A stretch of DNA of 64,000 nucleotides from Saccharibacillus sacchari DSM 19268 (GCF_000585395.1 NZ_KK073875.1:5887631-5951630); one strand, 5' to 3'; positions 40,795 through 49,534 are shown, numbered from the stretch's first letter. The notes: generated from the sequence alone by a model not told the origin. A program made the numbers and translations.

Positions 40795-42300
40795 TTATAG
40801 ATCGCCGCCGCGGAACGCCGCCAGCTTGCGGTTCAGTTCGGCGGTCTGACCGTATACGTCTTGGTAGACATCGAACAGCTTGCTGTACGTTTCGGCACGC
40901 TGCGCGTCCGGCGTATACGTTTTGGCTTCGCGAATGAATTCGCGCGCGCAGTCTTGAAGACTCTCGAACCAGCCGCTGCCGAATGCCGCCAGCATCGCTG
41001 CGCCCATTGCCGGGCCTTGTTCGCTTTCCAGCTTCACGACGTCCGCGCCGAAAACGTCTGCCTGCATTTGCAGCCATTCCCGGTTTTTCGCGCCGCCGCC
41101 GATCGATACGACTTTGTCGACGGTTTTGCCGGCTGCGCGCAGGATATCGATCGACTCGCGCAGCGAGAAGGTAATGCCTTCCATGACGGCACGCGCGAAG
41201 TGCGGAAGCTTGTGGCTGGCGTCGATGCCGATAAAGCTGCCGCGAATATCGGCATCCGGGTGCGGCGTGCGCTCGCCCACGATATAAGGCGTGAACAGCA
41301 AGCCGTTAGCCCCCGGCGATACTTCGCCGATTCCGGCAAGCAGCTCTTCGAACGAAGCTTCCCCGCCGAACGTCTCGCGGAACCATTGCATGCTGTAACC
41401 CGCCGCCAGCGTGACGCCCATAATATAGAAGGCATCTTTTTCGCTGTGGTTGAAGAAGTGGACTTTGCCTTCGAAATCCAGGTCGCGGCGCGTCTCGTAC
41501 GACAGAACCACGCCGGACGTTCCGATGCTGCACATTGTCTGGCCTTCGTTCAGGATGCCCGCGCCGATCGCGCCGCAAGCATTGTCCGCGCCGCCCGCGT
41601 AGATGCGCGTTTTTTCCGTCAGTCCGGTTGCGCTCTGCATCTCGGGCAGCAGCGAGCCGGTGTCGTCGAACGACTCAACGAGTGCCGGGAACAAAGAAGG
41701 CTTAAGACCGAATGCTTCGCCGATCTCTTCGCTCCATTTTTTGCCGCCGACATCCAGCAGCAATGTGCCGGCCGCGTCGGAGTAGTCCATCGCGGCGTTC
41801 CCGGTCAGGCGAAGACGCACATAGTCTTTCGGCAATAGGAACAGCGAAGCTTGTTCCAAAATTTCGGGTTCGTGTTCTTGCACCCACAGGATTTTCGGCA
41901 GCGTGAAGCCTTCCAGTGCGCGGTTGCGTGCGACTTTGAGCAGCTTGTCGCCGAGTACCTGTTCGATCTTGCGGCACTGCGGCGTCGTGCGCGTGTCGTT
42001 CCAGAGGATGGCGCGGCGCAGCGCGCGGCCGTCTTCGCCGACCAGCACAAGGCCGTGCATTTGGCCGGAGAAGCTGATGCCTTCGATTTCTTCGGCTTTA
42101 ACGCCGGACGAAGCCAACAGGTTTTTGAGAGAAAGGATCGTTTTCTCGACCCAGTCTTCCGCTTCCTGTTCGCTGTAGCCCGGTTTCGGTTGGTAAAGCG
42201 GGTAAGCTTCGGATTGTTCACTGACGACCGTACCGGTCTTGTCGACGAGTACGGATTTGACGGCGCTTGTGCCGAGGTCGATCCCGATAACGTAACTCAT
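40795..42300 (-). CDS. xylB: xylulokinase
   Basis: A FGGY-family kinase of 501 residues. MSYVIGIDLGTSAVKSVLVD is the ATPase-fold start; SGQMHGLVLV and WNDTR are substrate-side motifs with the catalytic Asp region YAGGADNACGAIG (near 233); GGGAKNREWLQMQADVF is the C-terminal family signature. It phosphorylates D-xylulose to xylulose 5-phosphate. The ATG at 42300 follows GAAGGAGG. It lies 315 bp downstream of xylA, with a hairpin and tandem repeats in between. Confidence 0.96.
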   Translation of the reverse strand: MSYVIGIDLGTSAVKSVLVDKTGTVVSEQSEAYPLYQPKPGYSEQEAEDWVEKTILSLKNLLASSGVKAEEIEGISFSGQMHGLVLVGEDGRALRRAILWNDTRTTPQCRKIEQVLGDKLLKVARNRALEGFTLPKILWVQEHEPEILEQASLFLLPKDYVRLRLTGNAAMDYSDAAGTLLLDVGGKKWSEEIGEAFGLKPSLFPALVESFDDTGSLLPEMQSATGLTEKTRIYAGGADNACGAIGAGILNEGQTMCSIGTSGVVLSYETRRDLDFEGKVHFFNHSEKDAFYIMGVTLAAGYSMQWFRETFGGEASFEELLAGIGEVSPGANGLLFTPYIVGERTPHPDADIRGSFIGIDASHKLPHFARAVMEGITFSLRESIDILRAAGKTVDKVVSIGGGAKNREWLQMQADVFGADVVKLESEQGPAMGAAMLAAFGSGWFESLQDCAREFIREAKTYTPDAQRAETYSKLFDVYQDVYGQTAELNRKLAAFRGGDL

Positions 42301-42364
42301 GATTTTCCTCCTTCGGATAGGGAAACTGAAAGGCGTGAAACCTTTTAAAACACGTGAAGCATGT

Positions 42365-42410
42365 AAAAGGACGGCTCCCCTCCCCGAAGGGAGCTTGCGG
42401 GAAGCCGTCC
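42365..42410 (-). terminator. hairpin between xylA and xylB, possible attenuator
   Basis: On the minus strand GGACGGCT (42410-42403) pairs with AGCCGTCC (42376-42369), with an inner CTCCC/GGGAG stem, followed by TTTT. It would end part of the xylA transcripts and lower xylB expression relative to xylA. Confidence 0.6.
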
Positions 42411-42492
42411 GATTTATGGTGCGGTGATCGCTTTGCGCGATTCTATTTTTGGTGAAACCCTGACTTGGAGCGGTTGTGGAAAGATAGAGATG

Positions 42493-42610
42493 TCGCTTGG
42501 CGCGATGAATGAGATTCATGTTCTGAAGAGATCAGTGAATCTCGGTCTGTAAAGATTCGCTTGGCGCGGGAACTGCGATTCACCTTGCCCGGAGGGGTCG
42601 GTGAATCTCG
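42493..42610 (-). repeat. two tandem hairpin repeats between xylA and xylB
   Basis: Two units with a period of 64 bp (42493-42544 and 42557-42610). Each has TCGCTTGGCGCG, 5 nt, TGAGATTCA or TGCGATTCA, 15-18 nt, then TGAATCTCG. In the RNA (minus strand) each forms a stem-loop GAGATTCAC...GTGAATC followed by CGCGCCAAGCGA. A partial third copy, TCGCTTTGCGCGATTC, lies near 42429. The first unit begins 6 bp after the xylA stop. The function is unknown; RNA processing or differential stability is possible. Confidence 0.65.
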
Positions 42611-42615
42611 TTCCT

Positions 42616-43929
42616 TTAACCATAAATATACTGGTTAAGAATCGATTGAAGATGTTCTTGACGTCCGGATTTGTTCGCACGCGGAGTTTCGTTGTTCATT
42701 GCGTACTCAGCCAGGGAAGCCAGAGTCGTTTTACCGGCAACCACGTCGGCGCCGATGCCTTCGGAGAAGCTGCTGTAGCGTTCTTCGATGACTTTTTCGA
42801 ACGCGCGGTCTTCGATCAGTTTCGCTGCGACTTTGAGGCCTTTTGCATATGTGTCCATGCCTGCGATATGAGCCAGGAACAGGTCGTCGGCTTCGAAGGA
42901 GTCACGGCGTACTTTGGCGTCGAAGTTGATGCCGCCTTTGCCCAGACCGTCGTTTTGCAGCACTTCGTACAATGTCAGCGTTGCATCGTAAACGTTAACC
43001 GGGAATTCGTCGGTATCCCAACCCAGCAGCATGTCGCCTTGGTTGGCATCCAGGGAACCCAGCATGCCGTTGATGCGGGCTACGCGCAGTTCATGCTCGA
43101 ACGTGTGGCCGGCCAGTGTTGCGTGGTTAGCTTCCAGGTTGAGTTTGAAGTCTTTGTCGAGATCGTATTTTTGCAGGAACGCGATCGAAGTCGCCGCGTC
43201 GAAGTCGTATTGGTGTTTTGTAGGCTCTTTCGGTTTTGGCTCGATCAGGAATTGGGCGTCAAAGCCGATTTCCTTCGCGTAATCAACCGCCATGTGGAAC
43301 ATGCGGGCGATGTTGTCTTGCTCCAGTTTCATGTCCGTGTTCAGCAGGGACATGTAGCCTTCGCGTCCGCCCCAGAATACATAGTTCTCGCCGCCGAGAC
43401 GTTTGCCGACTTCGAGGCCTTTTTTGATTTGAGCCGCTGCATGAGCGTATACGTCCGCATTGTTGGTGGATGCGGCGCCGTGTACAAAGCGCGGGTTCGT
43501 GAACATGTTCGCCGTGTTCCAGAGCAGTTTTTTTCCGCTGGATTTCATGTTCGATTCAATCAGATCCACGATCGTGTCGATGTTCGCGAAAAATTCTTTG
43601 AGCGAAGATCCTTCAGGCGTGATGTCGATATCGTGGAAACAGAAGTAGTCCAATCCCATTTTGTCCATGAACTCGAATCCGGCTTCGACGCGGGCTTTCG
43701 CCAGATCCATTCCTGTGTAGGAATGCCAAGGACGGATCGCCGTCGTTGCGCCGAACGGGTCGTTGCCTTCCGCTGTCAGCGTGTGCCAGTATGCCATCGA
43801 GAATTTCAGGTGCTCGGACATTTTTTTGCCTGCTACCACTTCGTCGGCATTGTAGAATTTAAAAGCGAATGGATTTTGCGACTGACTGCCTTCGTAAGCC
43901 ACTTTACCGATGTTTTCAAAATAAGCCAT
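42616..43929 (-). CDS. xylA: xylose isomerase
   Basis: A protein of 437 residues of the class II type. WHSYTG and [12 protein letters not shown] (near 96-107; His99 and Asp102 are the expected catalytic pair) and [14 protein letters not shown] are hallmarks, and the metal ligands lie in [28 protein letters not shown] and SLDANQGD. It converts D-xylose to D-xylulose. It is the first gene of xylAB, divergent from xylR, with a candidate XylR operator and cre site in the promoter region. Confidence 0.97.
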   Translation of the reverse strand: MAYFENIGKVAYEGSQSQNPFAFKFYNADEVVAGKKMSEHLKFSMAYWHTLTAEGNDPFGATTAIRPWHSYTGMDLAKARVEAGFEFMDKMGLDYFCFHDIDITPEGSSLKEFFANIDTIVDLIESNMKSSGKKLLWNTANMFTNPRFVHGAASTNNADVYAHAAAQIKKGLEVGKRLGGENYVFWGGREGYMSLLNTDMKLEQDNIARMFHMAVDYAKEIGFDAQFLIEPKPKEPTKHQYDFDAATSIAFLQKYDLDKDFKLNLEANHATLAGHTFEHELRVARINGMLGSLDANQGDMLLGWDTDEFPVNVYDATLTLYEVLQNDGLGKGGINFDAKVRRDSFEADDLFLAHIAGMDTYAKGLKVAAKLIEDRAFEKVIEERYSSFSEGIGADVVAGKTTLASLAEYAMNNETPRANKSGRQEHLQSILNQYIYG

Positions 43930-43955
43930 GTAAGAAATGCCTCCTCGTTATTTCG

Positions 43956-43971
43956 CAGAAATCGTTTACAT
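43956..43971 (-). promoter_or_regulatory. candidate CcpA-binding cre site of xylA
   Basis: On the minus strand ATGTAAACGATTTCTG matches the Gram-positive cre consensus WTGNNARCGNWWWCAW at 14 of 16 positions. It lies between the -10 and the xylA ribosome site, as is usual for roadblock repression by glucose. Confidence 0.65.
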
Positions 43972-43975
43972 CGAT

Positions 43976-44004
43976 ATCCTAGCATATTCGAAAAACTTTG
44001 TCTA
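43976..44004 (-). promoter_or_regulatory. xylA promoter
   Basis: On the minus strand TAGACA (43999-44004), 17 nt, TAGGAT (43976-43981). The -35 lies inside the candidate XylR operator. Confidence 0.65.
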
Positions 44005-44018
44005 TTGGATAAACTAAG
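43996..44018 (-). promoter_or_regulatory. candidate XylR operator
   Basis: The plus strand CTTTGTCTATTGGATAAAC shares the core GTTTATTGGATAAAC with known Bacillus xyl operators. It is a partial palindrome overlapping the -35, so XylR without xylose should block the promoter. Confidence 0.62.
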
Positions 44019-44096
44019 TCTTTCGGGGAAAGTTTTTTCGGGGTAGAATTGGGGCAGGCGGCGCGGGGCTTAGGGTGCTCATCCCTTTGTGCGGAG

Positions 44097-44177
44097 GGCT
44101 CGATGTTTTCGTCAGGCGCTCCGGTTGTTTTCCCTTGCGGGAAAGCCAAAGGTCGCTTCTGCCGAAAACATCGAGCC
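44097..44177. repeat. inverted repeat E5 upstream of xylR
   Basis: GGCTCGATGTTTTCG (44097-44111) and CGAAAACATCGAGCC (44163-44177) are a perfect 15-bp inverted pair around an inner TTTCCC-TTGC-GGGAAA hairpin. No gene is seen inside. It resembles a small palindromic intergenic repeat. Confidence 0.6.
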
Positions 44178-44579
44178 GCGGCAGGTTGGTGCGGGGCCTC
44201 CTTCCCCATTTCTTGGGGGAGGCAGGGGTAGGACGGTAGGGCAGCGTCCCTGGATGCTCGGGACGCGAGTTGAGGAGGGCTGCCCGTTTCGGACTGTCGT
44301 CGAAACAGGGGCGCCAAAGGCAGGCAGAAGAACAAAAGAACAACATATAAAAAAATTTTAAAATTACAGGTCGCTCTTTTGCTTATGGGTGGATTGATTT
44401 AAGATAGTTAGACGTTCGAAGGCGCGGTTGAAATGTGTGGGCTTTCGAAAGAATGGGGCGAAGCGGTCAAAAGATTCGAGTTTGTTTTTATAGATGGATG
44501 TTAACGATCCGGAACGGCGATGGAAAATAGGTTTGAATGGAGTCGAAGATAAGGTACAGGTGCGGATGGAGGAACTGTA

Positions 44580-45821
44580 ATGAGGGTGACCGGGGATCAG
44601 GCGTTGGTGAAAAAGTTGAACAAGTCGATCGTGCTCGACACGATTCGGCGGAGAGGACCTTTGTCCAGAACGGATGTGTCGGAGCGGACGGGATTGAATA
44701 AAGCGACGGTGTCGAATTTGACGTTGGAGCTGTTGGAGCAGAATTTAGTCGAGGAAACGGGGCTCGGGCAGTCCAGCGGCGGGCGGAAACCGTTGATGCT
44801 GCTGTTTAACGGCGCAGCCGGATGCGTGGTCGGCGTCGAACTGGGGGTTACATTGGTGAAGGCGGCGTTGACGGATTTGAACGGAGAGATTTTGTTCGAA
44901 CGCAGCGCGCCGCTTGACGGACTTGATCCGGATACGGCTTTTGACGTGATCTGCGAGGTAGTGGAACCGTTATTGCAGAATGCACCGGAGACGCCTCACG
45001 GAACGGTCGGTATCGGAATCGGGGTGCCGGGCATGGTGGATGAATCCGGATTGATTCTGTATGCGCCCAACCTGGGTTGGGAAGGCGTGAATTTAAAATC
45101 GCGGATGGAAGAACGATTCGGCATATCTGTCGTGATCGATAACGAAGCCAATGCGGGCGCGGCGGGCGAGCGCGAGTACGGGGCCGGTCGGCATGTGCGG
45201 CATCTGGTTTATGTCAGCGCGGGCATGGGGATCGGCTCCGGCATGATTATCGACGGGCAGCTGTATAAAGGGGCTTGGGGATATGCGGGCGAAACCGGGC
45301 ATATGTCGATTGAAAGCGACGGCCGGTTATGCAGCTGCGGCAGTCGGGGATGTTGGGAGTTGTATGCGTCGGAACGGGCTTATGCCTACGCTTCGCTGCC
45401 CGGTCAGCATGGGCCGCACCCTGAAGATGATAGGGTCGCAAATCGCTCGAAACCTTTGGATTCGGCAGAAGCTTTGAATCGTCTTCCCTCTTTCACAACA
45501 GCCGAGTTGATCGAATACGCTCGGCAGGGAGATGAGAAAACCCATGCCATGTACGCAGAAATCGGTCGACGCCTGGGGATCGGCATCACCAATCTGGTCA
45601 ATGGCTTCAACCCCGAAAAAATCGTCGTCGGCGGTCCGTTGACCGAGGCTAAGCCATGGATCGAACCCGCTATGCTGGCTGCGATTGCGGAGCGCGCTCT
45701 TCCCTATCACCGGCGCGAGCTTGCGGTTGCATTCTCGGAGTTGGGCAGCCGATCCGCCGTGCTGGGCGCAGCTCACTTGGCCGTGTCGCAGTTCCTTGGT
45801 CGAGTACGGGTTTCGTTGTAA
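44580..45821 (+). CDS. xylR: xylose operon repressor XylR (ROK family)
   Basis: A protein of 413 residues. The N-terminal winged helix (LDTIRRRGPLSRTDVSERTGLNKATVSNLTLELL, near 19-52) precedes a ROK sugar-binding domain with IGIGVPGMVD, VIDNEANAGAAGEREYG and the zinc-type motif GHMSIESDGRLCSCGSRGCWE (near 241). It should bind the xyl operator and leave it on binding xylose. It has the usual XylR length and is divergent from xylA. GGAGG lies 7 nt before the ATG. A terminator follows. Confidence 0.93.
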   Translation: MRVTGDQALVKKLNKSIVLDTIRRRGPLSRTDVSERTGLNKATVSNLTLELLEQNLVEETGLGQSSGGRKPLMLLFNGAAGCVVGVELGVTLVKAALTDLNGEILFERSAPLDGLDPDTAFDVICEVVEPLLQNAPETPHGTVGIGIGVPGMVDESGLILYAPNLGWEGVNLKSRMEERFGISVVIDNEANAGAAGEREYGAGRHVRHLVYVSAGMGIGSGMIIDGQLYKGAWGYAGETGHMSIESDGRLCSCGSRGCWELYASERAYAYASLPGQHGPHPEDDRVANRSKPLDSAEALNRLPSFTTAELIEYARQGDEKTHAMYAEIGRRLGIGITNLVNGFNPEKIVVGGPLTEAKPWIEPAMLAAIAERALPYHRRELAVAFSELGSRSAVLGAAHLAVSQFLGRVRVSL

Positions 45822-45824
45822 GAA

Positions 45825-45857
45825 AAAAAGGCGCAGCCGATACGGCGCGCCTTTTTC
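45825..45857. terminator. bidirectional terminator between xylR and the glutaredoxin gene
   Basis: AAAAAGGCGC (45825-45834) and GCGCCTTTTT (45847-45856) form the stem between the two convergent genes. Confidence 0.75.
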
Positions 45858-45880
45858 GTGCTTCTATGACAAATCCGAAT

Positions 45881-46111
45881 TTACGCGTTCAGTGCTTTTT
45901 CCAGTTGCAGCTTGTTCATGCCTACGATTTTGGCTTCGCCGATTACGGTAACCGGTACGGCGCGCAGTCCCATATCCCAAACTTGCTGCGCGAAATCATC
46001 GCTTTGCTCGATGTTGCGTTCTTCATAAGCTACGCCTTTGCCATCCAGGTAACCTTTGACTTGTTTGCAGTGCGGACAGTTGGTGCTTGTATATACGATT
46101 GCTGTCGTCAT
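45881..46111 (-). CDS. glutaredoxin-family protein (NrdH-like)
   Basis: A protein of 76 residues with the glutaredoxin/NrdH fold: active site STNCPHCKQVKGYL (Cys12-x-x-Cys15), the cis-Pro loop RAVPVTVIG and a C-terminal helix. NrdH-type proteins take electrons from thioredoxin reductase; trxB lies just upstream on the same strand (109 bp), which fits this partner. The physiological target is not shown. Confidence 0.87.
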   Translation of the reverse strand: MTTAIVYTSTNCPHCKQVKGYLDGKGVAYEERNIEQSDDFAQQVWDMGLRAVPVTVIGEAKIVGMNKLQLEKALNA

Positions 46112-46220
46112 ATCGAATTCTCCACCTTTATCGTATTATTTTGAAACTAACTTTCTTTATTATATAACGTCAGGCCGGCTTCTACAAAACCTCGTCCGTG
46201 ACGGAATTTAGTCGAATTTC

Positions 46221-47174
46221 TTACAACACAACTTCGGCAGCCGCTTGTGCGAACTCCAGGCTTTCGATAAAGCGTTCAGCGTCCATAGCAGCCGAGCATC
46301 CGCTGCCCGCAGCCGTGATCGCCTGACGATAGCGCGTATCTTGAACGTCGCCGCAAGCGAATACTCCGGGAATATTCGTTTCGGTCGTACCTGGCGTTAC
46401 CACGATATAGCCGTTGGCATCCGTCGTGATTTGTCCATTCAGGAAACCCGTATTCGGATGGTGACCGATCGCGACGAACACGCCGCTGGCTTCGATCAAT
46501 TGGTCTTCGCCTGTCTCATTGTTGCGAACGAGCAGTCCTTGCAGACCGTTTTCGCCTTTAACGACTTCGAGCGGAGTACGATCCAGCGCCCATTCGATCT
46601 TCGGATTCTGACGCGCGCGGTCCTGCATGATTTTCGAAGCGCGCATTTCGTTTCTGCGGTGAACCAGGGTGACCTTGGTCGCGAAGCGAGTCAAGAAGTT
46701 GGCTTCTTCAAGAGCCGAGTCGCCGCCGCCTACTACGATGATTTCTTTGCCGCGGAAAAAGAATCCGTCGCAAGTCGCGCAGGTGCTGACGCCCATGCCG
46801 ACGTTTTCTTCTTCGCCCGGAATGCCGAGGTATTTAGCGCTTGCGCCCGTGGAGATGATCAGCGTATCGGTCACCAATTCGCCCATGCCCTCTACGTTCA
46901 GCTTGAACGGACGCTCGGACAGATCGACGTTCTCGACCCAGCCCGTACGGAATTCCGCACCGAAACGTTCCGCCTGCTTGCGCATGTTGTCCATCAATTC
47001 CGGACCCATGATGCCTTCCGGGAAACCGGGGAAGTTCTCGACTTCTGTTGTTGTCGTCAATTGTCCGCCTGGTTGCGGTCCTTCAATAACCAGTGGACTC
47101 ATATTCGCGCGAGCCAGGTAGATCGCGGCCGTCAGTCCGGCAGGGCCGGTACCGATAATGATCGATTTATGCAT
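46221..47174 (-). CDS. trxB: thioredoxin-disulfide reductase
   Basis: A flavoprotein of 317 residues. FAD motif IIGTGPAGLTAAIYLARA (6-23), the redox pair CATC (132-135), the NADPH motif VVGGGDSALEEANFL (near 148), and the second FAD motif GVFACGDVQDTRYRQ (near 273). It reduces thioredoxin with NADPH in the cytoplasm. Two residues after CATC is the usual DG. Length and motifs are standard. Confidence 0.96.
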   Translation of the reverse strand: MHKSIIIGTGPAGLTAAIYLARANMSPLVIEGPQPGGQLTTTTEVENFPGFPEGIMGPELMDNMRKQAERFGAEFRTGWVENVDLSERPFKLNVEGMGELVTDTLIISTGASAKYLGIPGEEENVGMGVSTCATCDGFFFRGKEIIVVGGGDSALEEANFLTRFATKVTLVHRRNEMRASKIMQDRARQNPKIEWALDRTPLEVVKGENGLQGLLVRNNETGEDQLIEASGVFVAIGHHPNTGFLNGQITTDANGYIVVTPGTTETNIPGVFACGDVQDTRYRQAITAAGSGCSAAMDAERFIESLEFAQAAAEVVL

Positions 47175-47290
47175 GATAGGTCCTCCTCTTTCTCAGTCAT
47201 TCCTAATTTATAATGATTACAATGTAGTTCTTATTATGGTGCTTCCAATTGATTGTGTCAAGTTGAATTTGTTGCCATGAAAATGAAGAT

Positions 47291-49273
47291 TTAATGAACC
47301 TTCGGGTGGAAGGCAAGCAATCGAAGTCCGTTCAAAATGACCAGCAACGTGCTTCCTTCATGCCCCATTACACCGAAGGGCAGCGCCAGATCAAAGGAGA
47401 ACGCGCTCGCAATCAACGATACGATCACAATGCAGGAAAAAATCAGATTTTGCCGAATGATTCGACTTGTTCGTTTGGCAAGCCGAAGAGTATCGGCGAC
47501 GCCGCTGAGATCGTCTTTCATCAGCACAACGTCTGCCGTGCCCAACGCTGCTGCACTGCCCCGAATGCCCATTCCCATACCGACGTCAGCCGCGGCCATC
47601 GCCGGCGCATCGTTGACGCCGTCTCCGACCATCAACAAAGAACCGTACTTTTTCTTAAGTTGCCGAACACGGGCCACTTTTTCCGTAGGCAGCAGGCCGG
47701 CAAATACAAGCTCGATCCCGGCTTCAGCCGCAATCGCTCGGCCTGCTTCGACGGAATCCCCGGTCAACATTGCCACTTTCACGCCTTGTGCCTTTAACTT
47801 TTGGACGGCGCTTCTCGTTTCAGGGCGTATCTGATCTCTCAAAGCAAGCATACCGACGGTTTCGCCTTCGCAAATCACAAAAGAGACTGTTTGGCCTTTT
47901 TCGTTTAGACGCCGTAATTCCGATTCTTGCCACTCTTCGTTCAGGCTTGCCGATGCTGGATAACGGCCGACCGACCAACTCCGACCTTCGATAGCGGCCG
48001 CAATTCCGAAACCGGGTCTTTCTTCGGGAACCTCAGCCTCAGGCTGGACCAGACCGGCTTGTTCAGCCGCCCGTACGACAGCCTGGGCTAACGGATGCGA
48101 AGAATGCCGTTCTACCGAAGCCGCGAAGCGAAGCACTTCGTCCGAATGCCAACCGGGAGCTGCCGAGACTTCGGTTAACTCGGGTTCACCCAGCGTCAGC
48201 GTGCCTGTTTTATCAAAAGCGACGACATCGACTTCCGACAAGCGTTCCATCGGGACCCCGCCTTTAAACAGTACATTGCGGCGAGCCGCGCTCGACATCG
48301 CTGACAAGACGGCCGGCATGACGGAAGCAACGACCGCGCACGGCGAAGCGACAACTAAAAACAACATGCCTTTATAAAATGAAGTCTGCCAACCTCCCTC
48401 CCATATAAAAGGTCCGGCTGCAATCAGCATCAAAGCCGCAGCCAGTACCAACTTGACGTATAGCGCTTCGAAACGTTGAATAAAACGCTGCGAATTCGGC
48501 GAAGACTCCCTAGCCTGTTCGACCATTGCGATCATGCTCGCCAGCAAAGTCTCGGATGCTTTTCGCGTAACTTCGATCCGCAGCGTGCCTGCTCCGTTAA
48601 GGCTGCCCGCATAGACGTCTTCGCCCGCCTCGCGGTCGACCGGGAGGGATTCGCCCGTAATCGAAGACTGATTGATCGTGGATGCGCCCGCTACGATCCG
48701 ACCGTCAGCCGGGATGTTTTCGCCGGCCCTGACCAGAATGAGATTTCCTTCCGCCAATTCCGAAACTTCCACTTCTTTGTACGCGTCGCCTTCGATTCGA
48801 ATCGCCCGTTCCGGGCGCAGCGCGATCAATTCGGAAATATCCCGCCCGCTTCGATCGGAAGAAAATTCTTCCAAAGCCCCGCTTAAAGCAAAAATAAAAA
48901 TCAGCAGCGCTCCTTCACTCCAGTATCCGATCGATGCCGCACCTACAGCGGCGGCTATCATCAATAGATTGACATCCAACGCCTTGTCTCGAAAAAGCTT
49001 GAGAGTCCCTTCCCGCGCTTTGCTCCACCCGCCTAATACATACGCCAAAACGTACAAAACGACGGAGAGGCTTTCGATGCCGACTTGCGACATCCCCCAA
49101 CCGGCCAGCATCAACAATCCGCTTCCCAACGCTTTACGGACCTCAGCATGCACGACCAATTCTTTAAACAAATTTCGGCGTGGCGAAAGGACAGGCTCTT
49201 TTGACGGCGGATAGGCGGAATGATTATGGCGAACGACGCGAAATGCTTTTTCGAAAATCGGATGGTTTTGCAT
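47291..49273 (-). CDS. pfeT: P1B-type metal-efflux ATPase, PfeT/ZosA-like
   Basis: A protein of 660 residues. No N-terminal metal-binding domain is present; only a short His-containing tail (RHNHSAYPP). Key parts are the metal-site motif SPCA (near 310) instead of CPC, SSITGESLPVD, phosphorylation motif DKTGTLT (Asp354) and the C-terminal HEGSTLLVILNGLRLL. SPC together with HEG(G/S)T defines the P1B-4 group, to which the B. subtilis iron exporter PfeT belongs. Iron(II) is the most likely substrate, zinc or cobalt the alternatives. The ATG at 49273 follows AAAGGAGG. Fur-box-like sites lie upstream. Confidence 0.85.
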   Translation of the reverse strand: MQNHPIFEKAFRVVRHNHSAYPPSKEPVLSPRRNLFKELVVHAEVRKALGSGLLMLAGWGMSQVGIESLSVVLYVLAYVLGGWSKAREGTLKLFRDKALDVNLLMIAAAVGAASIGYWSEGALLIFIFALSGALEEFSSDRSGRDISELIALRPERAIRIEGDAYKEVEVSELAEGNLILVRAGENIPADGRIVAGASTINQSSITGESLPVDREAGEDVYAGSLNGAGTLRIEVTRKASETLLASMIAMVEQARESSPNSQRFIQRFEALYVKLVLAAALMLIAAGPFIWEGGWQTSFYKGMLFLVVASPCAVVASVMPAVLSAMSSAARRNVLFKGGVPMERLSEVDVVAFDKTGTLTLGEPELTEVSAAPGWHSDEVLRFAASVERHSSHPLAQAVVRAAEQAGLVQPEAEVPEERPGFGIAAAIEGRSWSVGRYPASASLNEEWQESELRRLNEKGQTVSFVICEGETVGMLALRDQIRPETRSAVQKLKAQGVKVAMLTGDSVEAGRAIAAEAGIELVFAGLLPTEKVARVRQLKKKYGSLLMVGDGVNDAPAMAAADVGMGMGIRGSAAALGTADVVLMKDDLSGVADTLRLAKRTSRIIRQNLIFSCIVIVSLIASAFSFDLALPFGVMGHEGSTLLVILNGLRLLAFHPKVH

Positions 49274-49334
49274 GGATTTTCCTCCTTTAGTCATACGGGT
49301 TTGGACTTCTGACGAACCGTTGCCCGAGTCCGTT

Positions 49335-49353
49335 AATGAGAATGAAAGTTATT
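49335..49353 (-). promoter_or_regulatory. second, weaker Fur-box-like site
   Basis: The plus strand repeats the 11-mer AATGAGAATGA found in the main Fur-like box at 49411, but its right half (AAAGTTATT) pairs poorly (5 of 9). It lies between the hairpin and the gene start. Confidence 0.4.
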
Positions 49354-49374
49354 TCTAATGCCCCTAAAACAGCA

Positions 49375-49405
49375 CATGCTGCTTCGGAAGGTCCGAAGCA
49401 GCATG
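49375..49405 (-). terminator. perfect hairpin in the metal-efflux gene leader
   Basis: CATGCTGCTTCGGA (49375-49388) and its exact complement (49392-49405) enclose 3 nt. On the minus strand it is followed by TGCTGTTTTAGG, so it could be a weak terminator or attenuator between promoter and gene. Confidence 0.5.
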
Positions 49406-49410
49406 CGGGG

Positions 49411-49429
49411 AATGAGAATGATACTCATT
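49411..49429 (-). promoter_or_regulatory. Fur-box-like operator
   Basis: The 19-bp near-perfect palindrome AATGAGAATGATACTCATT (8 of 9 pairs) matches the Fur 7-1-7 consensus TGATAATNATTATCA at 12 of 15 positions. It lies immediately downstream of the promoter -10. Fur normally represses uptake genes, but in B. subtilis it also activates pfeT under iron excess. Confidence 0.65.
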
Positions 49430-49432
49430 TTT

Positions 49433-49462
49433 CCTATATTCAATTTTTTTGTGCGAAGGCAA
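49433..49462 (-). promoter_or_regulatory. sigma-A promoter of the metal-efflux gene
   Basis: On the minus strand TTGCCT (49457-49462), 18 nt, TATAGG (49433-49438). The Fur-like box starts 3 bp downstream. Confidence 0.5.
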
Positions 49463-49534
49463 CTTTAATGTCATATTAGTCCTTCGCATTGAAAAAGTAA
49501 AGATCCGATTCGCTGTTTTTTTTGAATAAAAAAC

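Larger units (their letters stand above)
43930..44579. other. xylA-xylR divergent intergenic region
   Basis: This 650-bp stretch holds the xylA promoter, candidate XylR operator and cre site (43956-44018), a 15-bp inverted repeat (44097-44177), and nested GC-rich hairpins (44240-44285, GGGCAG/CTGCCC around GCGTCCC/GGGACGC). Frames open across 44014-44346 look like noncoding GC-rich sequence. The xylR promoter was not identified. Confidence 0.5.
49295..49534. other. regulatory region of the metal-efflux gene
   Basis: It holds a sigma-A promoter, two Fur-box-like sites and a perfect hairpin between them, all in front of the metal-efflux gene; nothing else is recognised. Confidence 0.55.

Noticed and set aside
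44014-44346. Open frame of 110 codons on the minus strand upstream of xylA
   Set aside because: The product is Pro/Arg-rich without any domain, lies in a structured GC-rich block and overlaps other frames equally long on both strands; there is no ribosome site.
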